64,000 bases of DNA from Lepus europaeus (lineage: Eukaryota > Chordata > Mammalia > Lagomorpha > Leporidae). The DNA lies in the NCBI RefSeq assembly GCF_033115175.1, contig NC_084842.1, positions 27,239,549 through 27,303,548 of the forward strand. The letters run 5' to 3'. Position numbers and translations under genes: made by a program. The notes below the pieces were generated by a model. It did not search any database. It was given only the letters and a program-made list of their open reading frames with translations, and was not told the DNA's origin. Shown piece after piece: positions 23,571-34,588 of the stretch (position 1 is the first letter of the stretch; each line of letters opens with the position of its first letter).

Positions 23571-23833
23571 TGGCCAGCATTGTGGCACAGTAGGTTAAGC
23601 CACCCTCTGCAGCACCAACATCCCATATGGGCATCAATTCAGTCCCAGTTGCTCCATTTCCAATCCAGCTCCTGCTAGTGTACCTGGGAAAGCATCAGAA
23701 GATTACCCAAGTGCTTGTGCCCCTGCACCCATGTGGAAGACCCAGATGAAGCTCCTGGTTTCTGGTTCCTGGCTTTAGCCAGGTCCAGTCCCGGCCATTG
23801 TGGCCATTTGGAGAGTGAACCAGTGGATGGAAG

Positions 23834-23870
<37 letters not shown>

Positions 23871-23978
23871 CTCTATGTCTGTCTCACTCTCTGTCTCTCT
23901 ATTTCTATCTCTATCTCTGTCTCTCCCTCTCTTTCTCTTTAATTCTCACCTTCAAATAAATAAATAAATCTAAAAAAT
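23571..23978 (+). mobile_element. CSINE with expanded CT tract
   Basis: TGGCCAGCATTGTGGCACAG head. A long CT-rich microsatellite at 23834-23940 lengthens it to about 400 bases. AATAAATAAATAAATC tail. Confidence 0.95.
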
Positions 23979-24108
23979 ACCCACATCTCTAGCACTTGCC
24001 TTATGTTTCCAGGTAGGCTGCAGTTGCTTAATTCACATGAACGATTCTCTCAGGAACAAATAGAAAAACTAGATAAATATGAACATTGGTTAAAGACATC
24101 ATAGTTGC

Positions 24109-24425
24109 GGCCGGCGCAGCAGCTCACTAGGCTAATCCTCTGCCTGCGGCGCCGGCACTCCGGGTTCTAGTCCTGGTCGGGGCGCCGGATTCTGTCCCGG
24201 TTGCTTCTCTTCCAGTCCAGCTCTCTGCTGTGGCCCGTGAAGGCAGTGGAGGATGGCCAAGTGCTTGGGCACCTGTATCCGCATGGGAGACCAGGAGGAA
24301 GCACCTGGCTCCTGGCTTTGGATCGGCGCTGCGCGCCAGCCATAACAGACATTTGTGGGGGTGAACCAACAGAAGGAAGATCTTTCTCTCTCTGTCTCTC
24401 TCTCACTGTCTAACACTGCCTGTCC

Positions 24426-24456
<31 letters not shown>

Positions 24457-24459
24457 AAA
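24109..24459 (+). mobile_element. Young-type CSINE, full length, exact 17-base TSD
   Basis: GCTCACTAGGCTAATCCTC and GTCGGGGCGCCGGATTCTG mark the GC-rich subtype. TSD AAAGACATCATAGTTGC is exact at 24092-24108 and 24460-24476. The tail is A-rich with AAAG units. Confidence 0.97.
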
Positions 24460-24476
24460 AAAGACATCATAGTTGC

Positions 24477-25124
24477 TAGGGCAACAAGGAAAAAGGTAAT
24501 AAAACTTCAGAGGGGAGACCCATGAAGCAGCGATGGAACCTTCTGCAACCACTTTTCTAGAAGGAAACTGGGTAATTCTGGATGTGAACAAGGGGGCTAG
24601 AAAGCTGGTCTTTACTTGAGCGGGGGGCTGCCTCTGATGGACAGAGAAATGAGTAGACTTTTGGCAGTTTTGGGCAACTAGAAAGACACAATTGAAAGAT
24701 CTCAAATGTGGACAGTTTTCCCTTCCAGACAGCTAAGAATGATCAGCAGGATTAAAAGCTCAGCTGAAACCCAGGGCACAGTTTCTGACAGTCCCATAAT
24801 AATGGTGGGACCAAGATTAGTTTCATGGGCTGCCAGGCAGAGGCCCAGCGTACACACTACGTCCTCAGTAGAAATTTCTAAAGCACATCAGCATAAGAAG
24901 AGGAATAAAACAAAGTAAACTAGCTATGCCAAAACGCCAGCCTAGACTAGAATCTATTCAGTCCCTCTTTGAACACAAGTGATCAGCCCCCACCAGCAGC
25001 TTGGCAAGAGAAAGATCAACTTTCTCCAAAAGAAGGTAACATTACCTCGAGATTTCCAATATTTTATAGACAAAGTCCAGTATCCAGTTAAAAAATACAA
25101 TGTATTCCAAAGAAAAGGAATATA
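24477..25124. other. Unannotated sequence
   Basis: Nothing recognisable. Confidence 0.5.
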
Positions 25125-25371
25125 TTGATTCCAGCTCTCTGCTAAGGCATCCTGAGAGGTAGCAGATGATGGCTCAGGTGGCCCCTGCCACCCATGTGGG
25201 CGACCTGGATGGAGTTCTGGGGTCCTAGCTTCAGTCTGGCCAAACCTGGTTGTTGTGGGCATTTGAATCAGCAGATAGAAGATCTCTCTCTCTCTCTCTC
25301 TTCATCTCTCTCTCTTCACCCTCCCCACTGTCATTCTGCCTTCAAGTAGGTAAAAATGAACCTTTTTAAAA
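25125..25371 (+). mobile_element. CSINE, 5' truncated, old
   Basis: It starts at ATTCCAGCTCTCTGC and includes GCCACCCATGTGGGCGACCT and a CT stretch. Confidence 0.8.
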
Positions 25372-25466
25372 GTCTAGAAAATATACAAGAAACAATTGGT
25401 GAACTGAAAAACAAGTCAATGGGAAATACATAGAATTTAAAGCACAAAGGAAAACAAGAATGAAAC

Positions 25467-25506
25467 ATATATATATATATATATATATATGTATCTATAT
25501 ATATAT
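25467..25506. repeat. (AT)n microsatellite
   Basis: ATAT run with one GTATCT interruption, directly beside a SINE. Confidence 0.95.
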
Positions 25507-25829
25507 TTTTTCATTTTATTTGAAGGCACAGAGACAGGGACAGGTAGACAGAGAGAGAGAGAGAGAGAGAGAGAGGTCTTCTATCCACTGGTTCACTTCC
25601 CAAATGCCCACAGCAGCCAGGGCTGGGCCAGACTAAGATCAGGAGGCAGGAACTCTCCCAGGTGGGTGGCAGGGTCCCAAGTGCCCGAGTCACCACTGCT
25701 GCTTTCCAGGTTGTGCATTAGCAGGAAGCTGAATCAGAAGCAGAATTACTGAGACCTGAACCACATACTCCAATATGACATGAAAACATTCCAAGTGGCA
25801 ACTTAACTGTTGCACCAAGCGCCCGTACC
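25507..25829 (-). mobile_element. CSINE, reverse
   Basis: TCATTTTATTTGAAGGCACA, a (GA)n tract, then TTGCACCAAGCGCCCGTACC. Confidence 0.85.
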
Positions 25830-25837
25830 CTAAGATA

Positions 25838-26370
25838 AATCTCGGGTTAGGCAATGATTTCTGTAACGGCTTGGATAAATTTCCAGAGAATCATGCTAAG
25901 TGAACAAGGCAAATCTCCAAAGGTTACCTACTCTATGATTTCATTCATATATTTCTAAAGTGATATAAATTCCTAGAAATGGAAAATAGATTCATGGTTG
26001 CCAGAGGTTAAGAACAATAGGGCTGGGCTGGAGTGGGGTGGAGGTGGAGGGAATTGGGGAAGGTAGGTGGTATAGTTACAAAAGGTCAACAAGAAGCATC
26101 CGTGTAGGGATGATGCTGTTCTGAATCTTGTGGTACACAAACCTATATAGGTAATAAAGATGCATAGAACTGAATATCCACATGGACACACACATACACA
26201 CAAAGTGAGGAGAAGTAAAAGAGGAAAATCTTTATATTGATAGATTGTATCAATGTCAGAATCCATATGTTATTATAGGAAGAAATTGAGCAAGTATATA
26301 AGGGACCTCTCTGAATAATTTATTATACTTGTGGGTGAATTTCTAATTACCCTAATACATTTTTAACTTT
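25838..26370 (+). mobile_element. L1M 3' UTR-like fragment
   Basis: ATTCATGGTTGCCAGAGGTT, GAGGGAATTGGGGAAGGTAG and ATGATGCTGTTCTGAATCTT occur in L1M 3' UTR order. Confidence 0.6.
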
Positions 26371-26389
26371 AAAAAAGGCAAATGATTTA

Positions 26390-26713
26390 TTTATTTTTTT
26401 TTATTTGACAAGTAGAGTTATAGACAGTGAGAGAGACAGACTGAGAGAAAGGTCTTCCTTCCGCTGGTTCACTCCTCAAATGGCCGCTACAGCTGGCGCT
26501 GCACCAATCCGAAGCCAGGAGCCGGGTGCCTCTTCCTGGTCTCCCATGCGGGTACAGGGGCCCAAGCACTTGGGCCATCCTCCACTGCCCTCCCGGGCCA
26601 CAGCAGAGAGCTGGACTGTAAGAGGAGCAACCGGGACTAGAACCTGGTGCCCATATGGGATGCCGGCGCCACAGGCGGAGGATTAACCAAGTGAGCCAAG
26701 TCGTCAGCCCCTA
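26390..26713 (-). mobile_element. CSINE with exact TSD
   Basis: Full reverse element ending GAGCCAAGTCGTCAGCCCC. TSD AAAAAAGGCAAATGATTTA is exact at 26371-26389 and 26714-26732. Confidence 0.95.
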
Positions 26714-26732
26714 AAAAAAGGCAAATGATTTA

Positions 26733-27636
26733 AATAGACATTCCCCTCCCCCCCAATTATTCACATGACCAACAAGCACATAGAAAGATGTTTAACATCA
26801 TCAGTCACTAGAGAAATGCATTGACAAAATGGCAAAACCACAATGAGATACCATTTCTTACTTACCTGGATGGTTAAAATCTTAAAAGGCAGACAATAAC
26901 AAGTGCTGGCAAGGCTGTGTAGAAATTGGAACCCTCCTACACTGGGAAGGTAAAATGTTGCAGTCACATTGGAAAACAGCAAGTTCTCAGAAGGTTAAAC
27001 ACAAAAGCATCACTCAGCCTGGCAACGCTGCTTCTGTCTGTCTATCCAGGAGAGATGAAATGGAAACACCTCCTAAATTCAGGGTTCATCCATGTCTTTT
27101 TATAGTTTGATAGCAAACAACATTTATCCATTTATCTGTTGAGAGACATCTTGCTTGATTCTAGTTGTGGATGATTGTGAATAAAGCTCATATAAATAAT
27201 ATAGAAAAAAAAGAAAACATGTCTATGCAAAGACTCATAAACAATGTCAAAAGCAGCATTATCCACAGTAGCCAAAAAGAGGAAACAACCTCAATGTCTG
27301 TGATCTGATGAATGAAAAACAAAATGTTTTGTGTGTGTAAAATGGAATGCTATTTGGCAACAAAAAGCAATGAAGTATTAATACATGCTAAACAGAGATT
27401 TTGAAAGAACTCAAAAGCATGATGCCTGGTGAAAGAAATCAAGCACAAAAGAGCACATATTTTATAGCTCTGTTTATATGAAATGTTCAGAGAAGGCAGA
27501 CTTACCGAGACAGAGAATAGAGAGTGCGTGCCTCAGCTAGAGGTGAAGTGGGAATGGCTGCCAGTGGGTAAGAGGTGGAAATGTCCTATTTATATTGTGG
27601 AATGATGGCAATACTCTGTTAATTACCAAAATTCTT
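26733..27636 (+). mobile_element. L1M fragments (ORF2 end and 3' UTR)
   Basis: AAACCACAATGAGATACCAT and GCATTATCCACAGTAGCCAA are sense L1 phrases, followed by TTTATATGAAATGTTCAGAG. Frames are broken. A short piece at 27080-27190 reads in the opposite sense, suggesting an internal inversion. Confidence 0.65.
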
Positions 27637-27700
27637 TTTTATTTAAAGAGTTATTTATTTATTTATTTGAAAGTCAAAGTTATACAGAGAGAGGAGAGGC

Positions 27701-27739
<39 letters not shown>

Positions 27740-27998
27740 TCTTCCATCTGCTGGTTCTCTCCCCAGGTGGCCAAAACAGCCAGAGCTGCGCTGATCCGAA
27801 GCCAGGAGCCAGGAGCCTCCTCCTGGTCTCCCATGCAGGTGTAGGGGCCCAAGGACTTGGACCATCTTCTACTGCTTTCCCAGGCCACAGCAGAGAGCTG
27901 GATCAGAAGTGGAGCAGCTGGGTCTCGAACCAGTTCCCATACAGGATGCCGGCACGTCAGGCCAGGGTGTTCACCCACTGTACCACAGCGCCAGCCCC
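27637..27998 (-). mobile_element. CSINE with long TSD
   Basis: Complete reverse copy. Flanks AATTACCAAAATTCTTTT (27621) and AATTATCAAAATTCTTTA (27999) form the TSD. Confidence 0.95.
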
Positions 27999-28169
27999 AA
28001 TTATCAAAATTCTTTAAGTTATGTGTAAATGATATTCAATAAACTGATAAAGACAAACCAAAATTAAGACAATAAGTAAAGTATGTTCACAGGACGTATG
28101 TTCATGACCTGTTGGTTTGATTTCAATCTGTTGAATACCTAGACATGTGTCTTGTAGCTCCTGCTTATA

Positions 28170-28442
28170 CAGAGATATATAAGAGATGAGTGGGCCATGA
28201 GGGCTCCTCTCCTTGTGAATAGGAGATGGCCTTGTAAAGGTACTGAATGGGGAGAATTCACCCCTCTTTCCTCTGTCCCTTCTGCCATGCGAGGATACTG
28301 GGGCCCCATCAGACATAAAACCTGCTGGTGCCTTGATCCTGAACTTCCCAGCCTCCCAAACCTAGGATTAACAAATTCCTGGTTTTGGTCATTTACCCAG
28401 TCCATGATATTTTGTTACAGCAGCACAAAAATGGACTAGCAC
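28170..28442 (+). mobile_element. MaLR-type LTR
   Basis: GGTGCCTTGATCCTGAACTT, CCCAGCCTCCCAAACCTAGG and GATATTTTGTTACAGCAGCA form the standard LTR 3' half. The same family occurs at 32808. Confidence 0.65.
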
Positions 28443-29039
28443 GCTCAGGCTTCAACTTAGCTTTCTAAGAAGACTGGAGACCGCAATGTTACTTTCTACT
28501 ACAATGCAGCTGATGCTCTGTTCTCCTCCAAACTCCTAGAACTCAACTGTAGTGATGTGGGGTCCGTTTTATAAACCACTGACGCTCTTAAGCCTATCAC
28601 AATCAATTCTATTTATAAAATTAAGGAATAGTACATTGAAAGTAAAAGCAAACTTGCTCATAATTTTGGCATAGACCAGCATCTTGTGGCCAAATTTTTT
28701 GGCATATCCGTTGTGCTAAGCAGAGGTTCCTAATGTCTATACTAGTATTACCATATGGTGTGAGTTGGGGGAGGGGAGCACAGGAGAAGATGGTCAGACC
28801 GGTGCCAGCACCGGATTCCCAGAAAGGAATGAGGCCGCAGCGGTTTATCATACATTAATTAAGAGCTGAACGCCTGTTCATAAACCTCTGTGTGGTGGCC
28901 CAGGAATCTAAGTGATTACCACCTGGATTTGATGAGTCAGTCCTTAACTATTAACACATCCCTGCAGGCCACATCTATTGCTCAACCCGGCTCTTTTGTG
29001 CCATCCTGGATAGGGCCTATGACCCTGCCAGCCCTCCTC
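28443..29039. other. Unannotated sequence
   Basis: Nothing recognisable. Confidence 0.5.
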
Positions 29040-29560
29040 TCCTAAGGGATCATCCTACACAATGACTGGAGGCTGGCTCTTCCCTAGGAGAGCAGCCAGG
29101 AAACTCCACAAACGCATGTGACTGGGGGGAGGCAGGAGCTCTATCGGGAACTGGTCACTGAGGCTGTGACTGGTGAAAAGCCCAGCTGATTGATGAGGGA
29201 AACTGGCAAGAGATGGGAGGCCAGGAAGAGAGAGAATGGGGTATTTATTCCTCCAACTCTTTCTGTCCGGGCCCCAGGACTGGCAGTTGCAGCGTTCCTC
29301 ACCCCAAGGCCCAGGTTCCTGTCCAGGGCTCTTTTCTACAACCGCTGGCTTGTTGGGTCCATAACCCTCTTCCCTTTGCTCCTTCAGGCCCAGGAAGAGT
29401 GCAAAGGCTCAGCTGCTGCCCCAGGGGCTTCCCTGTCCCTGGGTAGTGCTCTCACCCCTGCCCACTCCTGTGTAGATCTTCCCTTCATAAAGCTTTCTTC
29501 TATCACACCCTTTGTGGGCACCATCTGTTGGCTGCCAGGACCCATTGGTTAACAGGAGTG
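29040..29560 (+). mobile_element. Possible ancient LTR-type repeat
   Basis: GGGGTATTTATTCCTCCAAC, CCCTTTGCTCCTTCAGGCCC and CCATCTGTTGGCTGCCAGGA resemble an old mammalian LTR. It is well diverged. Confidence 0.35.
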
Positions 29561-30132
29561 GCCATTGTGAGTGACAATTAGGAAGCACTGCTGAGATTCA
29601 GCTTAGCGTTTTATATTATCCTGCTCGGTATTTTAAGAATTATTTCAAAATGAGTAGATGTTACTTTAGTAATAAAACTCAACCCATGCACCCACACTAG
29701 GAAAAGTAACTTAAAAGTAAATAAGTAATACTACACATGATGGGATGCATTTCGTGTCCCTATGCAAAGAAGTTCAGATAAATACACAGTGGATTGTTCC
29801 ATGTGATGTGAAGATTTGTGTGCAGGTGCACTCGTGTTATATCGATAAAAATCTGTTTTAAGTCCCTAAAATGGAATTTACCACCAAATACGAACATATG
29901 AGCAAAAAGAAAACTTTAAAAATAGAAGCTAGGGAACAAAGAATTTGACATTGTACCTGACGTCATGCTGTGCATTTACTCTGAAAAAGCTATTCCAAAA
30001 AGATGGATTTGCTAGGGATTCAGTGAAGCATGAACAGTCAAGAGGTGAGTAAACAAGATAGCTCCAAAATATCTAGTCTGTTTAAAATACAGGTCTATTT
30101 TAAAAGTGTTGTGGCAATGTTTCTTCATGTTT
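29561..30132. other. AT-rich unannotated sequence
   Basis: Nothing recognisable. Confidence 0.5.
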
Positions 30133-30449
30133 GGCCGGCGCCGTGGCTCACTTGGCTAATCCTCCACCTGCGGCGCCGGCACCCCAGGGTTCTAGTCCCG
30201 GTTGCTCCTCTTCCAGCTCTCGGCTGTGGCCTGGAATAGCTGTGGAGGATGGCCCAAGTGCTTGGGTCCCTGCACCCGCATGGGAGACCGGGAGGAAGCA
30301 CCTGGCTCCTGGCTTCGGATTGGTGCAGTGCCGGCTGTGGCGGCCATTAGGGGAGTGAACCAACGGAAGGCAGACTTTTTTCTCTGTCTCTCTCTCGCTC
30401 GCTAAACTCCCTCTCTGTCTCTCTCTACTCCATCAAGCAAAAAAAAAAA
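30133..30449 (+). mobile_element. Young-type CSINE with about 31-base TSD
   Basis: GGCCGGCGCCGTGGCTCACT head. The flanks both read AAAAGTGTTGTGGCAATGTT and continue TTCTTCATGTTT or TTCCTCAAGTTT (30102-30132, 30450-30480). The duplication is unusually long. Confidence 0.95.
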
Positions 30450-30837
30450 AAAAGTGTTGTGGCAATGTTTCCTCAAGTTTATATTCTTTCTCACTTAATT
30501 TTAAAACACATAGTTATGACTAAACATAATATTAAATCTGTGACTTTACACAGCAAAAAATAAAGCTTAGGAATGCATATTTGCAATAAAAATAGTTGGC
30601 TTAATACTGAGATTGTTAATCCTCGGTCTGTCTAAAAATTATAAACAATCTAAATATCCATTAGTAGTTAAATGACCAAGTAAAACACATTCAACCATGG
30701 AATGCTAAAGAGCAATTAAAAGGAAAAAACTGGATCTGCATGTATCACAGTGCCTATATCTCAAAAATAGCAAATTCTGTAACACCATGGTATACCACTC
30801 ATGAAAAATGAAGGTCACAAATAGTAAGTTTGGGGAA

Positions 30838-31505
30838 TTTTTTATGATTTTTTTATTTGAAAGGCAGAAAGAGAGAAATGTGCACATCAATGGAGACAAC
30901 ACTCCATCCACTGGTTCACTCCCCCACACACTCATAATAGCAGGGGCTGGGCCAGGCCAAAGCCTGGAGCCCAGAACTCAATATAAGTTTCCCATATAGG
31001 TGGCAGGGACCAAGTACTTGAGCCATCACTGCTGCCTCTGGGGATGCACATTAGCAGGACACTGGAATCAGGAGTGGAGCTGGGCCTTGCCTGCAGGCAC
31101 TCTGATACAAGGTGCAGGCATCCGAGTGGTATCTTTTTTTTTTTTAAGATTTTTATTTATTTATTTGAAAGGTAGAGTTACAGACAGTGAGAGAGAGAGA
31201 GACAGAGAGAAATGTCTTCCTTCCATTGGTTCACTCCCCAAATGGCCACAAAGGCCGGAGCTGCACCGATCTGAAGCCAGGAGCCAGGTGCTTCTTCCTG
31301 GTCTCCCATGCGGGTGCAGGGGCCCAAGCACTTGGGACATCTTCTACTGCTATCCCAGGCCATAGCAGAGAGCTGGACTGGAAGAAGAGCAACCGGAACT
31401 ATCCATATGGGATGCCACTGCTGCAGGCGGAGGATTAATCTAGTGCGCCACCGCGCCAGCCCCCCAAGTAGTATCTTAACAAGTGCACCAAATGCCCAAC
31501 CCCTA
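30838..31505 (-). mobile_element. Old CSINE split by a younger CSINE
   Basis: The left part runs to GCAGGCATCCGAGTGGTATC. The right part continues TTAACAAGTGCACCAAATGC and CCAACCCC. Joined, it is one reverse C-repeat. Confidence 0.85.
31136..31465 (-). mobile_element. CSINE inserted in an older CSINE
   Basis: Full-length reverse copy. TSD GAGTGGTATCTT at 31124-31135 and AAGTAGTATCTT at 31466-31477. Confidence 0.95.
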
Positions 31506-31559
31506 ATAAGCTTTTTGTTTCAGCAAACACTAGACAGTACTTAATACTGTCAGTACTTA

Positions 31560-31740
31560 ATATAATTTTCTGAGCAGGAGGTCTCCAACGTGACAGATTT
31601 CCTACAGGTGAGTAAGCTGAAACTCAGGAAGATAAGTGACTTGCCCAAGGCCACACAGCCTGTAGAAGGAGGCAATTGCATCCAAAACAAGGTAGACAGA
31701 CTCTGTGGTCTCTACTCCTAACTGCAGTGCCTCTTGTGGC
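31560..31740 (+). mobile_element. MIR
   Basis: AAGTGACTTGCCCAAGGCCA followed by CACAGCC is a near-consensus MIR core. Confidence 0.75.
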
Positions 31741-32041
31741 TCTGGAAATGCTGGGTGTTGGCTCCAGGACTTAGGAAATGCCTAAGAAAATGCCACCCTG
31801 GTTAGGTCCCAGCTCTCCTCTCTGTCTCGACTTCCACTCTCAAGCCTTTCTTTGGTCATAGATCTGAGATAAATACTTGATGTCTTTCTCCCATTTGAAA
31901 AAAGCAGTAGGGAAGTTGGCAAACCCCTACATGCTGGAATAAAACATGTTATCAACTGTAGACTTCCATGTAGGTGGTTAACAACTGCTGAATGTGGTGG
32001 GCACTAAGAGTTCAGATTGAACAGTTGAAGGGATCTATAGC
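31741..32041. other. Unannotated sequence
   Basis: Nothing recognisable. Confidence 0.5.
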
Positions 32042-32353
32042 CAGTCCTCTGTATCTGCAAATTCAACCAACTGCAGACCAAAAACTTGTTCCCCCCAAAT
32101 GAGTCTGTGCAATACGGACAGATTGTTTTCTTGTCATTATTCCTTGAATAATGCAGTATAAAACTGTCTGCAGAGCACTTACATTGTGGTAGGTAGTCTA
32201 GGTCATCTAGAGATGATTTAAAGTATACAAAATGACGTGCATAGGTTATTCACAAATATTATGCCATTTTATGTAAGGGATTTGAACATCCTCAGATTTT
32301 GATATCTGCAGGGGCTTTGGAACCAACCCCCCACCAATACCAAGGGACCACTG
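32042..32353 (+). mobile_element. Tigger-like MITE, near complete
   Basis: It starts CAGTCCTCTGTATCTG and ends ACCAAGGGACCACTG, giving degraded terminal inverted repeats (CAGTYCTCTGTAT versus CAGTGGTCCCTTGGTAT). The interior ATCTAGAGATGATTTAAAGT is characteristic. Confidence 0.75.
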
Positions 32354-32807
32354 GACTTGCCGGCAAGAACCAGGAACTTGGACTCAGGAAGCTAAAGCTT
32401 CATCCTGGTCCCACCACTTAAAGCTTGTAATGCTGGAAAAGTTACAGAGACTTGGGGACCAGTTGGTGAGCTGAACTCACCGTCCCCAGATTCTGCTAAA
32501 TTTACAGCAGAGAAGAGGATGAATACAGAAGCAAGTTTTCGTTACTGTTATCGACTTTTTCATTTTAAACAGGAGCCTTTCATGATCACTTGCTGAACAA
32601 ATGTCTAATGAGTGACTGGCTTGGCTGGAAAGAAGGGCTTATGGAGTAGATGGGAGACCAACCTACGTGAAACCAAAACAAAAATTAAAGCTGATTACAT
32701 GGCCTTCTGTAACTGTGTGCAGAAGAGGTTACTTGGAAATTTCAGAACAAAAGAGCAGTGAGAACTAAAGTGGCCTGAGGAAGTACGACATAGAGAAGCC
32801 GTGCTGG
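32354..32807. other. Unannotated sequence
   Basis: Nothing recognisable. Confidence 0.5.
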
Positions 32808-33563
32808 TGCTGTGGTCTAAAGGTTCACGTCCTCCCAAAATTCACAGGCTGAAATCCGAGCCCGCAAGGTGACGGTATCAGGGGATGGGGCCTTTGGGAG
32901 GTGCTTAGGTCAGGAACACACAAGCCTCATGAATGGGATCAGTGCCCTTACAAATTAAAAAAAGGCACCACAAGACACTCCTCAACCTGTCTGTCACATG
33001 GAGACACAGCCAGAAAGTCTCCTGTCTATGAGCAGATACCCTGTCTGCCGATGCTTTAAACTTGGACTTCCCAGCCTCCAGATCTCCCCATTGAGAGATC
33101 AATGTCTGCTATTTATCAACACCCAGCCTGTGGTGTGTTTTTTAATTTTTTAAAATTTTACTTAAGTTACACGAGTTTCACACATTTTATATATCCAGAT
33201 TTAGGAACACAGTGATACGTCCCACCCAAGCTCCAACCCTTATTCTTCCTTCCTCTACTATTCCCACTCTTAATTTTTACAAAGATCTATTTTCAGTTTA
33301 CTTCATGGTTGTAAAGTTAACCCTACACTAAGTAAAAGAGTTCAACAAACAGTATGAAGAAAAAACACTGTTCCTCGACAGAAGAGACAAGGACTGTAAA
33401 CAATCATGGAATCTCAAGATGTCCATTTCACTCCAACACATTACATTTTAGGTACACTGTTAGTTACCTCAGATCATATCTATCTTTTGAGGACTGGCTT
33501 ATTTCACTAAGTATAATAGTAGCCTGGGGTGTTTCGATACAGCAGCCCAAATGGATTCAGACA
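32808..33563 (+). mobile_element. MaLR-type LTR split by an L1 3' end
   Basis: GGGGCCTTTGGGAGGTGCTT, GGACTTCCCAGCCTCCAGAT and CACCCAGCCTGTGGTGTG precede the break. The LTR end GATACAGCAGCCCAAATGGA resumes at about 33545. Confidence 0.75.
33141..33530 (-). mobile_element. Lagomorph L1 3' end, 5' truncated
   Basis: CGAGTTTCACACATTTTATA and CAGATTTAGGAACACAGTGA match the rabbit L1 3' region in reverse. Flanking AGCCTGTGGTGTGTTT and AGCCTGGGGTGTTT act as the TSD. Confidence 0.75.
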
Positions 33564-34261
33564 TTGGGTCTTCAGGGGTGCGGACAATAGTTCAGAAAGA
33601 GCAAGGTATTTCACATGAAGGCAATACAGTAAGCAGGGACACAGCATGTAGCTGGGTCAGGGGGGAGACGAGGTCATAGTAGTACTGGGCAGGAAGCACC
33701 CAGCACTGTGTCTTAATGATCTATTTAGCCACCTGCCCATCCACCCATAGCACCTGGCACTTTATAGGTCTTAGCTAACGAGTTCTCAGTGTAACTCAAG
33801 TCCAGAAGGTACCTTTGGTGCCATCCTACAAAAGGTCTTGGGAGCCAGCTAGAGAAATTCGTTCTTGAAGAAGATGACCGGGTGTCTTGTCAACTGGAGA
33901 TATGTAGTGTTCTGTGACCACAAAATGGCCCTTACAGAAAGTGGATGTACAACATGTCCCCGAGATGGACAGGGACAAGAGGGTCTCAGGCACCTGACAA
34001 CAGAACGGGAACTGGCTGTGAAAAGACCTCCGCTGGATTACACACAAGCGGAATGGGGCAGGAAATCCACTCTAGACAACAGCCACATCATCCAAGAATT
34101 ATTGCACACCTTCACACTGGTGCTGTAAAAGCCCCACGCCAGTGTTCTCTTACTGGACTGAGCAGAAGTATGTCCACAGGGTCCCCAGCACATTCACCTA
34201 ATATGAGTCTTCCCTTGCAGGGAAAAGCTGATGAGTGTAAATTTTTTAAATGCTCACCTAT
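33564..34261. other. Unannotated sequence
   Basis: An overlapping pair of open frames at 33865-34283 has no recognisable domain. Confidence 0.5.
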
Positions 34262-34577
34262 AGGGGCTGGCACTATGGCATAGCGGGTTAAAGCCCTGGC
34301 CTAAAGCACCGGCATCCCATATGGGCGCCAGTTCTAGTCCCGGCTGTTCCTCTTCCAATCTGCTATGGCCTGGGATGGCGGTGGAAGATGGCCCAAGTCC
34401 CTGGGCTCCTGCACCTGCGTGGGAGACCCAGAAGAAGCTCCTGGCTTTGAATCAGTGCAGCTCCGGCCAGTTGCAGCCAACTGGGGAGTGAACCAGCAGG
34501 TAGAAGACCTCTCTCTCTGTCTCTACCTCTCTCTGTAACTCTGTTTTTCAAATAAATAAAATAAATCTTTAAAAAAA
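34262..34577 (+). mobile_element. CSINE with TSD
   Basis: AGGGGCTGGCACTATGGCAT head. TSD TGCTCACCTAT at 34251-34261 and TTCTCACCTAT at 34578-34588. Confidence 0.95.
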
Positions 34578-34588
34578 TTCTCACCTAT

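Noticed and set aside
30133..30215. tRNA-like start of a SINE as a real tRNA gene
   Set aside because: The heads are diverged tRNA-derived SINE promoters and none forms a complete tRNA.
33865..34283. Overlapping open frames as a small gene
   Set aside because: No splice signals, no known domain, and no supporting composition.
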